DNA of 64,000 nucleotides from Agarophyton chilense (taxonomy: Eukaryota; Rhodophyta; Florideophyceae; Gracilariales; Gracilariaceae), in the NCBI GenBank assembly GCA_030374765.1, contig JARGXX010000068.1, positions 4,526,001 through 4,590,000 on the forward strand, read 5' to 3'. The position numbers and the translations under genes were made by a program. Under the pieces are notes generated by a model. It made no database searches and was not told where the DNA came from. It worked only from the letters and a program-made list of their open reading frames with translations. This document shows, piece after piece, positions 51,619 through 62,538 of this stretch (within the stretch, counting starts at the first letter, position 1; each line of letters begins with the position of its first letter).

Positions 51619-52896
51619 TCACAACGCTCGACACATGCGCAGTCGCACACTCCCGCCCACCACCGTTGCCGTCCCCACCACGCGCGCCTCCACGCGCGCC
51701 GCGTCTTCCAGCCCACTCCACCATCGCGTCGCCACGCGCACATGCCGCACGCGCACGCGCACCGTCCCCACCCCCAACGCCCCCACCACCATCTCCCCCG
51801 GCTCCATCTCCCACAGTCCCGCGTTTCTCGCCCGCACCCGCACCACCACCGCCTGCGTCGTCACGTTGCGCACCCGCATCGCCGACCACCGCGTCTCTTC
51901 CCCGCCCTCGTCGTCGCCGCCGCCCGCCACCGCCCGGATCTCGTCCGGCGTGATGCGCACCACGTCGTGCAAAGCGTGTGCGAAACGCCCCACCAGCGTC
52001 GCCGAAAGCTCGTCGTCAGACACTACATCGCGCACGCTCCACCCCCCCGTCCCGTCGTCCCGCCCCACGCTCAACACCGCGCTGCTCACGTCGCCGTCCG
52101 CCACCGCGCCCCACACCTCTTCTGCGTCCGCGTCCGCGTCTGCGTTCGTCGCCGTCGCAGCCGTCACCTGCACGCGCACCGCATGCTGCCGCTGCTCATA
52201 CAGCAGTCCCCCCTGCTCCCCGCCGTCGCCCGCCCTCAGCGCCACACACGCCGTGTCGCCCGCTGCAACCACCGTCGCGTCGGGCGTCGGTACAAACGGT
52301 GCCCCCACGCTCTCCCGCACGCGAAGAGCCACGTTCACTGCGCTCACGTTCTCCACGCGCATCCCGCCCGCCACGCGCTCCATGCGCACCAGCAGCTCGT
52401 GCGGTACGTACCATCCGCTCACAACCACCACCACCACCCCGAGCACGCACCGTTGCACCTCATCGTTGCTCAATTGTAGCCACAGCGCGCGAGCATCTAC
52501 CTTGAATCCGCCCATCGTCGCGTATGGCGCGTCTCGTGTACGCGCCGCTTCTATCACCACGCGCTGGCGCGCAGCGTTGCGCGCCGCCGTGTGCTGAGGT
52601 TGAGTGCTTGCGCGACGGACCACTGTTACTTGTGCGCGCGCGTATGCTGCAATGTACCCGCATCCGTTGCGTACGCCCAGACAGGCGCGGGCTGCTGCGT
52701 TGGCCTTCACCTTGTACACCACCTCGTCACCCGTGGCGTTGGTCAGCGTCAGTGTTTGTGTCGCCGTCTTACCGGGTGCTGCGCGGAACACTACCTGCTC
52801 GTCCGGCTCGCAGCGCAGCAGCGCGCGCTTGGTCGCCGTCATTTTGTGCGTGCGCATCCGTCGTCGCTGTTGCGCCGTCTGGCTTGGCGCCCTCAT
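51619..52896 (-). CDS. MSP-domain protein (VAP-like), 425 aa
   Basis: The start at ATG 52894-52896 gives an N-terminal MSP/VAP fold: LLRCEPDEQVVFRAA, GKTATQTLTLTNATGDEVVYKVK and a later CGYIAAYARAQVTV that matches the proline-rich loop and strand of the domain. VAPs bind FFAT-motif partners at ER contact sites. The usual C-terminal TM anchor is not evident; instead residues ~130-425 are a second, beta-rich region containing GWYVPHELLVRMERV and VGRDDGTGGWSV, with Val/Arg-rich strands. The protein may combine two MSP-like folds. ATGs at 52857 and 52842 are possible alternative starts. GC-rich codon use like the neighbouring bZIP gene. Confidence 0.65.
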   Translation of the reverse strand: MRAPSQTAQQRRRMRTHKMTATKRALLRCEPDEQVVFRAAPGKTATQTLTLTNATGDEVVYKVKANAAARACLGVRNGCGYIAAYARAQVTVVRRASTQPQHTAARNAARQRVVIEAARTRDAPYATMGGFKVDARALWLQLSNDEVQRCVLGVVVVVVSGWYVPHELLVRMERVAGGMRVENVSAVNVALRVRESVGAPFVPTPDATVVAAGDTACVALRAGDGGEQGGLLYEQRQHAVRVQVTAATATNADADADAEEVWGAVADGDVSSAVLSVGRDDGTGGWSVRDVVSDDELSATLVGRFAHALHDVVRITPDEIRAVAGGGDDEGGEETRWSAMRVRNVTTQAVVVRVRARNAGLWEMEPGEMVVGALGVGTVRVRVRHVRVATRWWSGLEDAARVEARVVGTATVVGGSVRLRMCRAL

Positions 52897-53395
52897 GTAC
52901 AAAGCTGAGACTTGGCGCCGTGCGCCGCCCCTTGTGCTTCACCACGCTGCTGTATGACGGCTTGCATCCTACACTTGCTGCTCACCAGTGGTCTCTTCGC
53001 CCGTCGCTTCGTCCCCACACGTTTTTGTCGCCTACATGCAATGCTGCGCTCCCCACTCGTCTCTCTCTCCTTCTGTTCTCTCTACACATTTCCTTACATA
53101 CATAAGTTCCAACGCTACTCCCAACACGTGCCGCGCGCTGATGGGCTTTGAATATGTTATATCTCCCACCGTGTGTGTAAATACTTATCTTGAGCTGAAT
53201 TAAGCACGCACCATCTCATCACCACTCAACAAACAACACACATGCACGCGTGCCGCCACTGCCACCACCGCCACCACCGCCACCACCAACTGACAAGTGT
53301 CGCCCAACTGTCCACGAAAACAGATTCCCCCCGTTCCACACCTCCCACCGTACCTTGGTGAAGCACATTGGGCGCACACGCACATGCGCCAAACA
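52897..53395. other. Intergenic flank with CCACCG microsatellite
   Basis: The leader of the MSP gene, then (CCACCGCCA)-type repeats around 53254-53287. No gene is seen. It ends at the TTAA target of the piggyBac-type element. Confidence 0.45.
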
Positions 53396-53982
53396 TTAAC
53401 CCTTTTGACCTTGAAAGCTCATGTTTACAACGGAAGACATAAGCTCCCCATGTAATTGGGTAGAAAGGCTAGAACAAAAAGTCACAACCACTTCTGACTT
53501 ATCCTAGCCACGACAACCGGGTGTGTGTGTGCGTGTGCATAAGGAAGCACTCAGCGCACACACGCCCGGTTTTGTGCGCCACCACAGAGCGCCTAAACGC
53601 CTTGGCACTTGTGAGCCACCTGTAGTGCACTGCGCACCACTCGTTGCCGGAGATCTTAGAATGTAAAAACTTGCGGCGCCTCTTGCGACGCAGGGGGAGA
53701 ACCAGAGAAGAAAGAACAACAAATAGCGATACGCTTGTCCAGAAAAAAAAGCTCTCAAGGTGCTGCATCCAAGGTTCGAAAAAGTAACAAAGTCGTCTTC
53801 GTCTGGATTTGATCGTGTTGTGTTCACCGGTGAATCGTCAGCCGCCTTCGGACGTATCTTTCTCGCCTGAAAAATGGCGTCACGCAAAGAAAGTGGGATG
53901 AAGATATGATTCTACTACTATTGTTTCATTTGAAAGAAATCGCGTTCAATTATTTTCTTTGAGAACTTTGCCCGCAAAAATA

Positions 53983-54060
53983 ATTCAACTCTTTTGAACC
54001 TAAAACCTTATGTCTACAATAGCAGACAGGCTGGGTATATGATTGGGCAGAGGCTTCTCA
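53983..54060 (+). repeat. Second left-end-like copy of the piggyBac-type terminus
   Basis: TTCAACTCTTTTGAACCTAA and the following TTATGTCTACAATAGCAGAC and ATTGGGCAGAGGCT align with 53396-53470 in the same orientation. It is a degenerate terminus (TTCAACT in place of TTAACCC), either from an internal sub-terminal repeat or a nested older insertion. Confidence 0.55.
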
Positions 54061-54929
54061 CCATCGGCAACAATTTGTTATCATAGTTCCAGGTGTTATT
54101 TTTTACTTTTAACTATTATCGTAGACATAAGTGAAGCAATGGCGTTCGCTGTTTCTAAAATAAATGTTGATTTGACCCAATAGGTAAACAAGTAGTGGTA
54201 AGTTCTTGGTAGGAAACTGAGCGTCATGGACTGCCCCACGTGGTTTGCCCACGAAACAGAAGTACGCGCTCGATTCATTTCTCCTCCTGCCTGCGAAGCA
54301 TATTGACTTTATGATGCTTCCTGCAACCTCTCCCTCTATGCCCGCTTGGAAAAAAGCACCATTACCTCCAAGGAGAGTGGACACATCCGAACTATTTGGG
54401 AAAGACCTTCTTATGCAGTTCGTCACCCTTTTTGAATAATAAACCTGACTTCATTGGCGCGAATCAAAAGTTCAAGCAGAGTTGACGACTTTCAACTTCA
54501 ATTTCATCCTCATGAATGTAATATTGAGATTTCAGTCCTACTTGTTGATGAGCAACTTGATGATGAAAATTTTGAAGTGTCTGCCTTAGGAGTTTATGAA
54601 GAACAAAATTTCTTTCACACTGTGCCATAGTGTACAAAATGGCGCCAGCAAAATGGACTCTTTCTAGGAAAGCCGCAGCTTATAAAGCGTGCTTACGCTC
54701 ACAAAAAGAGCTATGCTTGTTCAATCTGCTTTTAAACAACTCTGATCTTTAATACGTCAGATGTCGGACGAGTAAAGAACTACTGAGACGGGAGAAAATT
54801 TCAAAAGCATTGCGAATGGATGAAATACAAGCATACTTTGGTCTCGAGTTAGCCACTTCGCTCTACCGCCTAAATCACCTTCGTGATTATTAGTGTACAT
54901 CAGAGCTACTAGGAAATGACTTCTACAAG

Positions 54930-56075
54930 CAGACCATGGCGAGAGATACTTTTCGAAAAATTCGTGCAGCGTTACGAATGTATGCTACGTATGACCCGAA
55001 CATTGCCGTTTTGGATCCATTGTAGCACAATCGTCAGATTTTGGAGCAGTTTGGGAGGAATGCAGTTTCTTTGGCCGTTTCTGTGGGTGTGAGATGCTTA
55101 GATGAAAACACTGTCAGATGCAAGGGCCAAAACTTCGCGACCACTTAAATGAAGGTCAAACCGGTAACATTTGGGATAAGGTTTTATGCAGTCGTAGGCT
55201 GGTCCCATGCCTACCTGAATAGTTTTCAGTACAATGGCTCTGGGAAGAAAACTAGACAGACGCTAGTTCAACGATACACAAATGTGATTCGAAACTTACG
55301 TGGCCCAGTAGAACGAGAAATTTATCGAACACTTATGAATACGTCTACGGCTTCTGCTTTATGGTGCGCGCAAATGGCGTGTCAAACGCAATTACACCCC
55401 ACTGGGAATGAAGGACGCTCGATGGTTATGGACAATTTTTATACACGGCATGTTCTTGCCCGTCAACTGCATGTGCTGAGCGACGGAGAGTGTAAAGTTG
55501 TTGGAACAGTTCGGTTTAAAAACGTCGACGGTGTCAATCGTCCTGCGTTGAAAGAGGCAATCGATAGTCTCAAGCACTCTGAAAGAGGAGATTGGCGTCT
55601 AGTGCAGGTGTATGACAAAGGCAACAGAACGGCATCATATGACAGGGTGGCACAGAAGGCCGGATTCATTTTGTTCAAGGACCGCTCAGTTGTGTCCTTT
55701 TATTCAAATGACTTAGCGGATACCCCAAATCACCGCATGCACAACGGCGACGAGCACTTCATAATGTGCGTCCATGGACTTGCCCCGTTGCAACGGCGGA
55801 CAGGCGTAGAGTCAGTGCGGAAGACCACAATGCAAGTTCTTTCGACAATAGTTGCTTATACCTTGTTGATGAACGGGGTGGACCGATTTGACCAGTTTGA
55901 TTCAACAACGGCCACGGTTAGGAAAAGGCAGCGAGTACCGATGAGTATCCTCCCTTTTGTTTTTGGACGCCTATATTCTAAATGGGCATGCTCTTCTCAA
56001 GTCTATAAGCCCTCCAGTACAGGCTATAATCAATATAGGGACACTGAAGAATCGGGTTATAATGCAAGTGGTTAG
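54930..56075 (+). pseudogene. piggyBac-type transposase with in-frame stops
   Basis: In one frame from ~54930: MARDTFRKIRAALRMY, a TAG stop near 55023, CLDENTVRCKGQNFATT, a TAA just before 55149, then an open frame to 56075. The last carries KPVTFGIRFYAVVGW, the GRSMVMDNFYTRHVLARQL block with the Asp, a GTVRFKN block, and the YTLLMNGVDRFDQ motif that is diagnostic for the DDE_Tnp_1_7 family. A Cys-rich end starts near 56175 but is not in frame. Two stops make it inactive unless suppressed. Confidence 0.75.
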
Positions 56076-56599
56076 TGAACATATTGGTTACAGGCAGCGA
56101 AGGGCCACACTAACTCCTATATCTGGAACCAGTGGACTCTGCAACTGTCAAAGTGGTGCAAACCGAAAAACAAACCAAATGCACAAATTGCTCGAAACAG
56201 AACACAAGAAGAGCGTTCACTGCGTTATCTGCCGGGTTCTTTCGACAACAGGAGGCCGCGGAGGCTATACCACCTATTAATGTAGTGAATGCAAACTTGG
56301 GTTTCATGCTAACTGTTTTTCCTTCTACCACTATTAGAATCTTTTCCACAGAACACGTCCTGATGTGTACAATGCAGTTGTGTCCGCGAAGCTAGTTTTA
56401 GCGTCAAAGTTTCGTCGCAAACGGTCTAACCGCGTGACAACCAATATTGCAACCGACAAAGTATTGCACAAGAAGTAAACTTATTGCTGTCTATATCCCA
56501 TGTACGAGCCAATCCTGTCCGGTCAGATCCGGCGGATTTCTTCTAGCGCGCAATTTGGAAGCTGAATCCTGTTGCCATTGTCAATAAATCCATAACGTT

Positions 56600-56812
56600 C
56601 GTAAGTATAGGATTTACGTTGAGTGTAGACGTCCTCGTTTATGCAAATGAAACGCATTCACATACATAGCGAGGCCGGCCACGTATATGGCGTGCGCGAC
56701 GTGTACGAAAAAAAAAAGTCGATCACGTATCTGATGAACCGCGGCCGGCGAGTCTACAAGAGCCAGGCGGGTGCCACGGCGATCTGCCGAGATCACTGGC
56801 ATGCCTCTCTCT
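56600..56812 (+). repeat. Left ~0.21 kb direct repeat of the DIRS-type element
   Basis: Matches 60651-60865 almost base for base, from CGTAAGT through GAGTGTAGACGTCCTCGTTT, the AAAAAAAAAA tract and GAGATCACTGGCATGCCTCT. It precedes the gag ORF by about 90 nt. Confidence 0.85.
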
Positions 56813-56904
56813 TTCAGAGAGTCCCCATCACTTGGCGGAAGGCAAATTTCTTAACGGTCAAACGAAGTAGACCAAGCAAACAAACTGTTTGCAACATACA
56901 CAAC

Positions 56905-57591
56905 ATGACTACCAACGCAGACTTCACAAACAGTCTTTCTCTTGCTGAGGATCTGCTCACAAGGTCTAAGGAGGTCTCAAGAGGCAAATCTTTTGCCGAA
57001 GCCGGAATTGATGTAAAGTACATGACGGCCTACGCCACTATTGCGAGGAGATGCCGTGACGATAAGGACTTTGGACTCTCTCGCTACCCCTATGAACAAG
57101 GCCCAGCCGTTGGGGCGTTCACCGGGGGCTTCTTCGAGCACAGAGAGTGGCCACTTCGTCGAGGAATGGAGTCGCACAAAAGCATGCGAGCGGTGTACGA
57201 ATATGAGGCTAACTACATAAATGCAGCAGGGTTTTGGATGTCTTTCCACAACGCCGCAATCGCTTTGCAGCATGAGGCTCTACGCGACAATTTATTCGAG
57301 AAAGCGGAGCTGTACGATGTTTGGGCAATCATTGCAGTGCGGTATGGACTTCGGGTTACTGGACTTCGAGTCGAGTTTTATAAACTTGTGGCAAAGGACC
57401 CCGCCTACGCCAAGATGGTTCTTCCGAGTCTTGAACAGAGGAATGATACCCCGGCTGCCGATGACCTTGTCGAGCCGCTTGAGAAGCTTCATTCTCACAT
57501 GACTACCCAATTGATGAAGGCCGTCGCCACCCTCAGTGCCAGCAACGCAACGAAAAGAGCTGGGAAGGGTGGGGCTGCCGGGGACAATTAG
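56905..57591 (+). CDS. Gag-like ORF of the DIRS-type element, 228 aa
   Basis: The ATG is at 56905 and the frame is open for its full length. It is alpha-helical and mixed-charge: SLAEDLLTRSKEVSRGKSF, an aromatic, glycine-rich GAFTGGFFEHREWPLRRG, YINAAGFWMSFHNAAIAL, then MTTQLMKAVATLSAS near the end. There is no zinc knuckle. Identity rests on position as first ORF before RT, as in DIRS, PAT and Ngaro-like elements. It contains no visible break, unlike the RT that follows. Confidence 0.65.
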   Translation: MTTNADFTNSLSLAEDLLTRSKEVSRGKSFAEAGIDVKYMTAYATIARRCRDDKDFGLSRYPYEQGPAVGAFTGGFFEHREWPLRRGMESHKSMRAVYEYEANYINAAGFWMSFHNAAIALQHEALRDNLFEKAELYDVWAIIAVRYGLRVTGLRVEFYKLVAKDPAYAKMVLPSLEQRNDTPAADDLVEPLEKLHSHMTTQLMKAVATLSASNATKRAGKGGAAGDN

Positions 57592-57599
57592 TCACCATA

Positions 57600-59553
57600 G
57601 TGAGCCGGCTGCGCCCCCTTTGGCGTGGTCCGCAGAGCCGCGTCGAAGAATGGCGTCGTCTGGGTTGCTCGGAGTTCCTCTGCCGAGCAGTCCAATACGG
57701 AATCTACGAATCTCCTTCAGAACCATTCAAAGGGAATGGAGTAGAGCTCGCAGACATTCCGCAGACTATGGAGGACAAAGCCTTTGCTTCTGTGGATCTC
57801 TCAGAAGGCTGCGCAAACGGAATATACCACGAGGTATCACATGCGCATGCAATGAAGGCAAAAGAAAATGGAGCGGTAATATCCTCAGCCTTCACCGTAT
57901 GGCAGGACAGTCCTGGCGGAAAGAAAGGGAGGTTTGTAGTAAACCTCTCAGCGCTGTCAAAGCACTGGGTGAAGGGTACAGTCCGGATGGAATCCTTGGC
58001 GGAGTTTGCGATGCAGATACAGCAAGGGGACCATTTCATTTCTTTCGATTTGCAGAATGGATACCGGCTTTTTCGGCTCCACCCAGACATGAGAGACTGG
58101 TTCATCTTCCGGTACAATGGGAAGTATTATCAATGCGTCGCCCTCCCGTTCGGGTGGGGAAGATCTCCTCTTTGGTTCACACAGTTAACGGTGCCGTTCA
58201 TACGCTGCTTACGGGGACATGGATTCAGGGTGTTAGCCTACCTCGACGACTTTCTGGTTGCTCCTTCGGTCTTCGGAACCGTTTTCAACCAGGGATCATT
58301 GCACCCGAGCGAAAAAGATCATCGCCGTCCTCCTCAGGCGATTCGGAATACGGCGAAATACATCCAAGGGGTGTTGGGAGGGAGCCACGAAGTTAGAACA
58401 TCTGGGGGTACTCATCGACACTGTACAAATGAAGTTCCTCGTAGCACCGCACAAGTTGGGAAAGGTGCAGAGCATGGCCAAAGCTATCCTAAAGGATGTC
58501 CGTTTCGGGAGGAGATGGGTCAGCAAGCGAAAGGTCGAGCACCTTTGCGGTGTCTGTGTCGCGCTCTCCTTGGCTATGCCATGAGCCAGGTTCTATACCA
58601 GGGCGCTTTATTGGGACATTTCGCGAAAGAGGGAGCACGACGATCGGGGTCGGGTTCGCCTAAGCCACCAGATTATTCGGGATCTCCGACGATGGAAGCA
58701 ACTCAGTGCTCAAGAGTTGGGAGGAAGACCAATGGTGCCGCCGACTCCATCCGCAGCGTTGCACACCGACGCCGCGGACGTGGGCTATGGAGGAACTTTC
58801 AACGCCCGGAACCTCGAGCCAGGCGTGGACAGTTGCTGTAAAGCCCAAGGAATATGGAATTGGCAAGATCGAGCGCAGTCAATAAGCTATCGCGAGCTCA
58901 AGGCCATACGCATGGTACTCACCGGGAAGCTGAAGCAGAAACTTCTGAGCGAGCAACACCAGGACTTACTACTGCATGTGGACAACCAGGCCGTCGTTCA
59001 TATCACCAACTCATTTGTTTCGGCTTCCCGTCCCATGATGAAAGAGCTACGAAAGCTAAAACTGGTTCTGGAAGCTCTTGGTGTCCGTCTTCGCACGGAG
59101 TGGATCCCATCGGTCGCAAACAAATTTGCAGACGCTCTATCGCGACGGTTCTACCGAGGCGACTTGCAGATCAAGCGGCAGCTCAGGTGTTCCGTCGCGG
59201 CTGGTATGAAAGCCCCTCGGGATGCATTTCCATACCGCCCACTGGGCGAGCATCTTCGGTTTCTTCGCCGTCAGGCATACGCGGAGCTCGCCTCGAAGTG
59301 GGACAAAGAGCAGGCTCGTCTGTTGTGCCCTCCGGTGAGCTTGATTTCCGCGACACTTCACAAATTGCGGGTAACGAAAACCCCGTCGATGCTGCTGATA
59401 CCATTCTGGCCTCGGCAGGGATGGTGTCAGGACGCTTTGCGGATGGCATCACGGGTCAAAGAGCTGCGAGCCCCAGCGCACACAATGTGGGCCGGTTACA
59501 GGAAGTTGAATCCCGCATGGAGCCTACTATTGCTCGAGATCAACTTCGAGTGA
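57600..59553 (+). pseudogene. Reverse transcriptase-RNase H of the DIRS-type element, frameshifted
   Basis: The first frame carries KGRFVVNLSALSKHW, GDHFISFDLQNGYRLFRLHP, ALPFGWGRSPLWFTQL and the catalytic VLAYLDDFLVAP. Near 58270-58300 the frame shifts by one; the next reads CTRAKKIIAVLLRRFGI and KLEHLGVLIDT, meets a TGA at 58582-58584, then resumes to RNase H: AALHTDAADVGYGG, the ISYRELKAI helix, HVDNQAVVHI and EWIPSVANKFADALSR. Domain order RT-RH with no integrase is typical of tyrosine-recombinase retroelements. One shift and one stop disable this copy. Confidence 0.8.
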
Positions 59554-60608
59554 CTAACCGATCCGGCAGAAGAATGGAGTTGGCCAATGCAGCGATGTCG
59601 CGCCTAGGGTCACTGCCACCCACCTCAGGTATTCTGCACTCGGCCGCCCTGCTCTCCGACTACGCTTGGAGTGGCCGTACTGCTGCAAGCCGCAGCTCCC
59701 AGTGGCGAGCATGGATAGAGTTCTGCACCGTAGAGCAGAGGTCTATACTTCCGGTAACGGAAGCGCATTTCATTGCGTTTGTCGGATGGCTGACGGCGGA
59801 GCGCGAGGCTGGGCGAAGAAGCGTTAGCAGCAAGTCCCTTCCCCAGTATTGCAGTGCGGTGCGGCAGATGCAAGTGGCCTTAACCGGCACACCGGTTCCT
59901 CCTTACCCATTTCTTTCGCATGTACTTCGGGCTTACCAACGTTGGGAAGAGAAGGAGTTTCCTCAGTCTACTGTTCGGTGTGGTGTGCCGGCGGAAGTGG
60001 TTCAAAAAATATGGGGACTCGGCATGGCGACGAACGCAACTGCAACTTTGCGAGATTGCGCAATGGTTGTATTTGCGTATTGTTTCAACGGGTTACGCGA
60101 CAGCTCGGTAACGTCCCTGTTGACGCAAAACGTCGAGATCACGCAGACAGAAGTGCTCGCTCGGTTGACTACTCTGAAGGGCAAGCCTGCCAGTCGTGCG
60201 CCGCTACTGCGATATTGGCGAGTGTCCGAAGCTCCATCGCCGATCGATCTATGGCAGCGATTTGCAGTTGCACGCGGGAGGCACGACTGCTTCTTCGGAC
60301 TTGACGGCGAGCGAACGCCATTAGCCGAGCAAACCACGACTGGAGCTTTGTTGCGCTGCCTCGCAGTGTTAAGAATCGAAGCACCCGAGGGTGGAAAGTA
60401 TACATCGCATTCGCTCCGCATTGGGGCGCATACGGAACAGGTTTTGTTAGGATTTCCGCTCGAGGTTCGCTTGTCGCGCTTCGGTTGGGGACCTGGCGCA
60501 GGTGTGGAAATGGCAAGTACTTACTTTGACCTTACGATCGCTTTGTCTCCCGCTTCGTTCTGGGTGTTCGGTCATCCATCGTGCGAGGTTCCCGCTTCCA
60601 CCGCTTGA
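59517..60608 (+). CDS. Tyrosine recombinase of the DIRS-type element
   Basis: The frame is open much further upstream; the recombinase probably starts near the ATG at 59517, overlapping the end of the RT-RH frame. Visible parts: a SAM-like N-terminal domain (SGRTAASRSSQWRAWIEFC), then the catalytic core with Arg in YCFNGLRDSSVTSLL, the H-x-x-R box SHSLRIGAHT, a GWGPG turn, and the nucleophile in MASTYFDLT. These are the R-H-R-Y residues of tyrosine recombinases. It integrates circular cDNA of DIRS-group elements without target duplication. The ORF has no visible break. Confidence 0.78.
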   Translation: MEPTIARDQLRVTNRSGRRMELANAAMSRLGSLPPTSGILHSAALLSDYAWSGRTAASRSSQWRAWIEFCTVEQRSILPVTEAHFIAFVGWLTAEREAGRRSVSSKSLPQYCSAVRQMQVALTGTPVPPYPFLSHVLRAYQRWEEKEFPQSTVRCGVPAEVVQKIWGLGMATNATATLRDCAMVVFAYCFNGLRDSSVTSLLTQNVEITQTEVLARLTTLKGKPASRAPLLRYWRVSEAPSPIDLWQRFAVARGRHDCFFGLDGERTPLAEQTTTGALLRCLAVLRIEAPEGGKYTSHSLRIGAHTEQVLLGFPLEVRLSRFGWGPGAGVEMASTYFDLTIALSPASFWVFGHPSCEVPASTA

Positions 60609-60650
60609 TAAGCGGCCGCCTGATCAGTCGGAACAGAAAACGCTGCGCGA

Positions 60651-60865
60651 TCGTAAGTTGGACGTTTCGTTGAGTGTAGACGTCCTCGTTTATGCAAATG
60701 AAACGCATTCACATACATAGCGAGGCCGGCCACGTATGTGGCGTGCGCGACGTGTACGAAAAAAAAAAAGTCGATCACGTATCTGATGAACCGCGGCCGG
60801 CGAGTCTACAACAGCCAGGCGGGTGCCACGGCGATCTGCCGAGATCACTGGCATGCCTCTCTCTC
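60651..60865 (+). repeat. Right ~0.21 kb direct repeat of the DIRS-type element
   Basis: Direct copy of 56600-56812. About 22 nt further right, ATGCCTCTCTTTCTG again copies the unit's end, so the right terminus may be compound, as in split direct repeats. A short GGGGGGCCCCCCC palindrome lies at 60974. Confidence 0.8.
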
Positions 60866-62531
60866 CCACCCACCCCCCCTGTGTAATCATGCCTCTCTTT
60901 CTGTGGCCGTAGGCGTGCTGGCATACGTGTGGAACAAAATGGCGAGCATGGCTGCTGGAGTTCCTGCAAAGTAGGGGGGCCCCCCCAAAAGGGGGGCTTC
61001 CTTCCTTACACTACTGTGTGCAGATATCCTCAGCGCGAACCGGACCTTGACGGAACACTCACCAACTGTCGCCAGCATGGATATTGAGGTAGCAAGTTCG
61101 ATTCTGGGTCGACTATTTATACCTGACAGTAGAGGAGACGGATGGAAAGGGACAGGGTTCGAATCCAGCCGCCTACGGGCCAATATTTGGTAGAAAACTC
61201 TAGAGACGTAGTGGCATTCTTCGGAAGTGGCCTTCTCTAGAGGTTAAGTATGGTAAAAAGAATTGTTTTCAAGCACGTTTTATCGCATCGTTGCTACTCG
61301 CAAGATATATTCTAGTCTCAGGGAACTCAATAGTCACTATGGCAAGCACGGAGGGCCCGAATTGCATCCAATAAAAGGGTGTTCCACCACATCGTACGCA
61401 CACGACATCTTCATTGAACGGTGTTATGATTGGTATCTCAATTTTGTTTACAGACAACTCAGCTTCGTGCTCGGCAACTACACCTGCACCGACTGACTTT
61501 CCACGATCAGAAACTTTCGGACTCAGTAACATATCACATGATGCCGTCTGACTGGCATTGGAAGCGCCGTTTGTGGGGTTGTCATGAGAGTCGCTTTCGA
61601 CTTGTGTGTTTCTGATCATCTGATCGGTTTGCGCTTCCTTTTCAAACAACCAGCGTATCTGCGCTTTGCCTTCTTCGCGCTCCTTACTGACGTGCCTTGT
61701 TCTCACCACTCAATTCCAACAACAACCACAATAAAAAACAGACTCACACACACTATGTTTCGTTATAACAAAAACAGAAAGAACAGAAAGAGCGTTCGTT
61801 GCAGCCATTAGAAAGAAAACCTACCGACCGTTAGGTAGCGTACTCAGTTGCTGTCAGACTGAAGCAACAACTCATGACGAGACACAAACCTCCTAAGCTG
61901 AACCAAAAGTACAACAACAAAGCGACTACCTCACCCTGTTACCCAAGAAGAAACCTGCCCAGAAAGCAGAATAGGTACCTTCAATAGAGCAGAACAAGTA
62001 TGCACTAAATTGTGCCAAAACAAAAGTAGTTGTTTGCGCTCATATCGTGTAGTAGCGATAGATACAAATATGCTGTTCGTGCAGCACGGAAACGCCAACT
62101 TGCTTGCCACCAGTACGATGCAGCTAACGGAAAACCTTACAATCTCAAAGATTGGGAGCGATCGGAGCCGATGATGCAACTAGCATTGTAGCAGGAGTCG
62201 TACAAGCCAAAAAACATACAGTTATGTGAGGATCAAGACATGAAGCAACAAGTCACATGAGTTTGTAACGAAAACACGATGAGACAAGTGACGTGTTGTG
62301 GCGCTGAGGAGGCGCAGGTGGTTTCACAAGAAGGTGGGACGAGAGGGCGGCTTTGAGGTGGAACGAGAGAGAGAGAGAGAGGGAGAGAGAGAGCGGGAGG
62401 CATCAAATGTAGAGACTCGTCTATAACTCGCAGTCGTACGGTTAATTGACACGCTCAGACACAAGCGTTCAGTTTTGATTGGCTCTCTCTTATGTCTACT
62501 ATTGTAGACATACGTTTTTCGCGGTTCACAA
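60866..62531. other. Right part of the composite piggyBac-type element, no gene recognised
   Basis: Several short ORFs; the longest, 61269-61709 minus, reads MVRTRHVSKEREEGKAQIRW and has a VCVRCGG pair but no family. A (GA)n tract lies at 62365-62395, and TATGTCTACTATTGTAGACA at 62493 belongs to the right terminus. Confidence 0.45.
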
Positions 62532-62538
62532 GGGTTAA

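Larger units (their letters stand above)
53396..62538. mobile_element. piggyBac-type transposon interrupted by a DIRS-type retrotransposon
   Basis: Left: TTAA (53396-53399) directly followed by CCCTTTTGACC and, ~20 nt on, GAAAGCTCATGTTTACAACG. Right, on the minus strand: TTAA (62535-62538) followed by CCCTTGTGAACC and a matching CGTATGTCTACAATAGTAGA with GACATAAG just after. TTAA target sites and C-C-C ends are the hallmark of piggyBac. A transposase relic in plus orientation lies at 54930-56075. Between 56600 and 60865 sits a DIRS-type element with its own direct repeats. A third, degenerate left-end-like copy begins near 53983, so an additional nested relative is possible. Confidence 0.6.

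Noticed and set aside
50920..52479. Plus-strand 519-codon ORF across bZIP and MSP genes
   Set aside because: Low-complexity Pro/Thr/His/Arg sequence in the shadow of two genes with recognisable domains.
53504..53887. Minus-strand 127-codon ORF near the left end of the piggyBac-type element
   Set aside because: No family, overlaps terminal repeats, no promoter.
61100..61185. GGTTCGAATCC resembling a tRNA T-arm
   Set aside because: Upstream sequence does not form a D-arm, anticodon arm or acceptor stem that I can pair; no A-box at the right distance.
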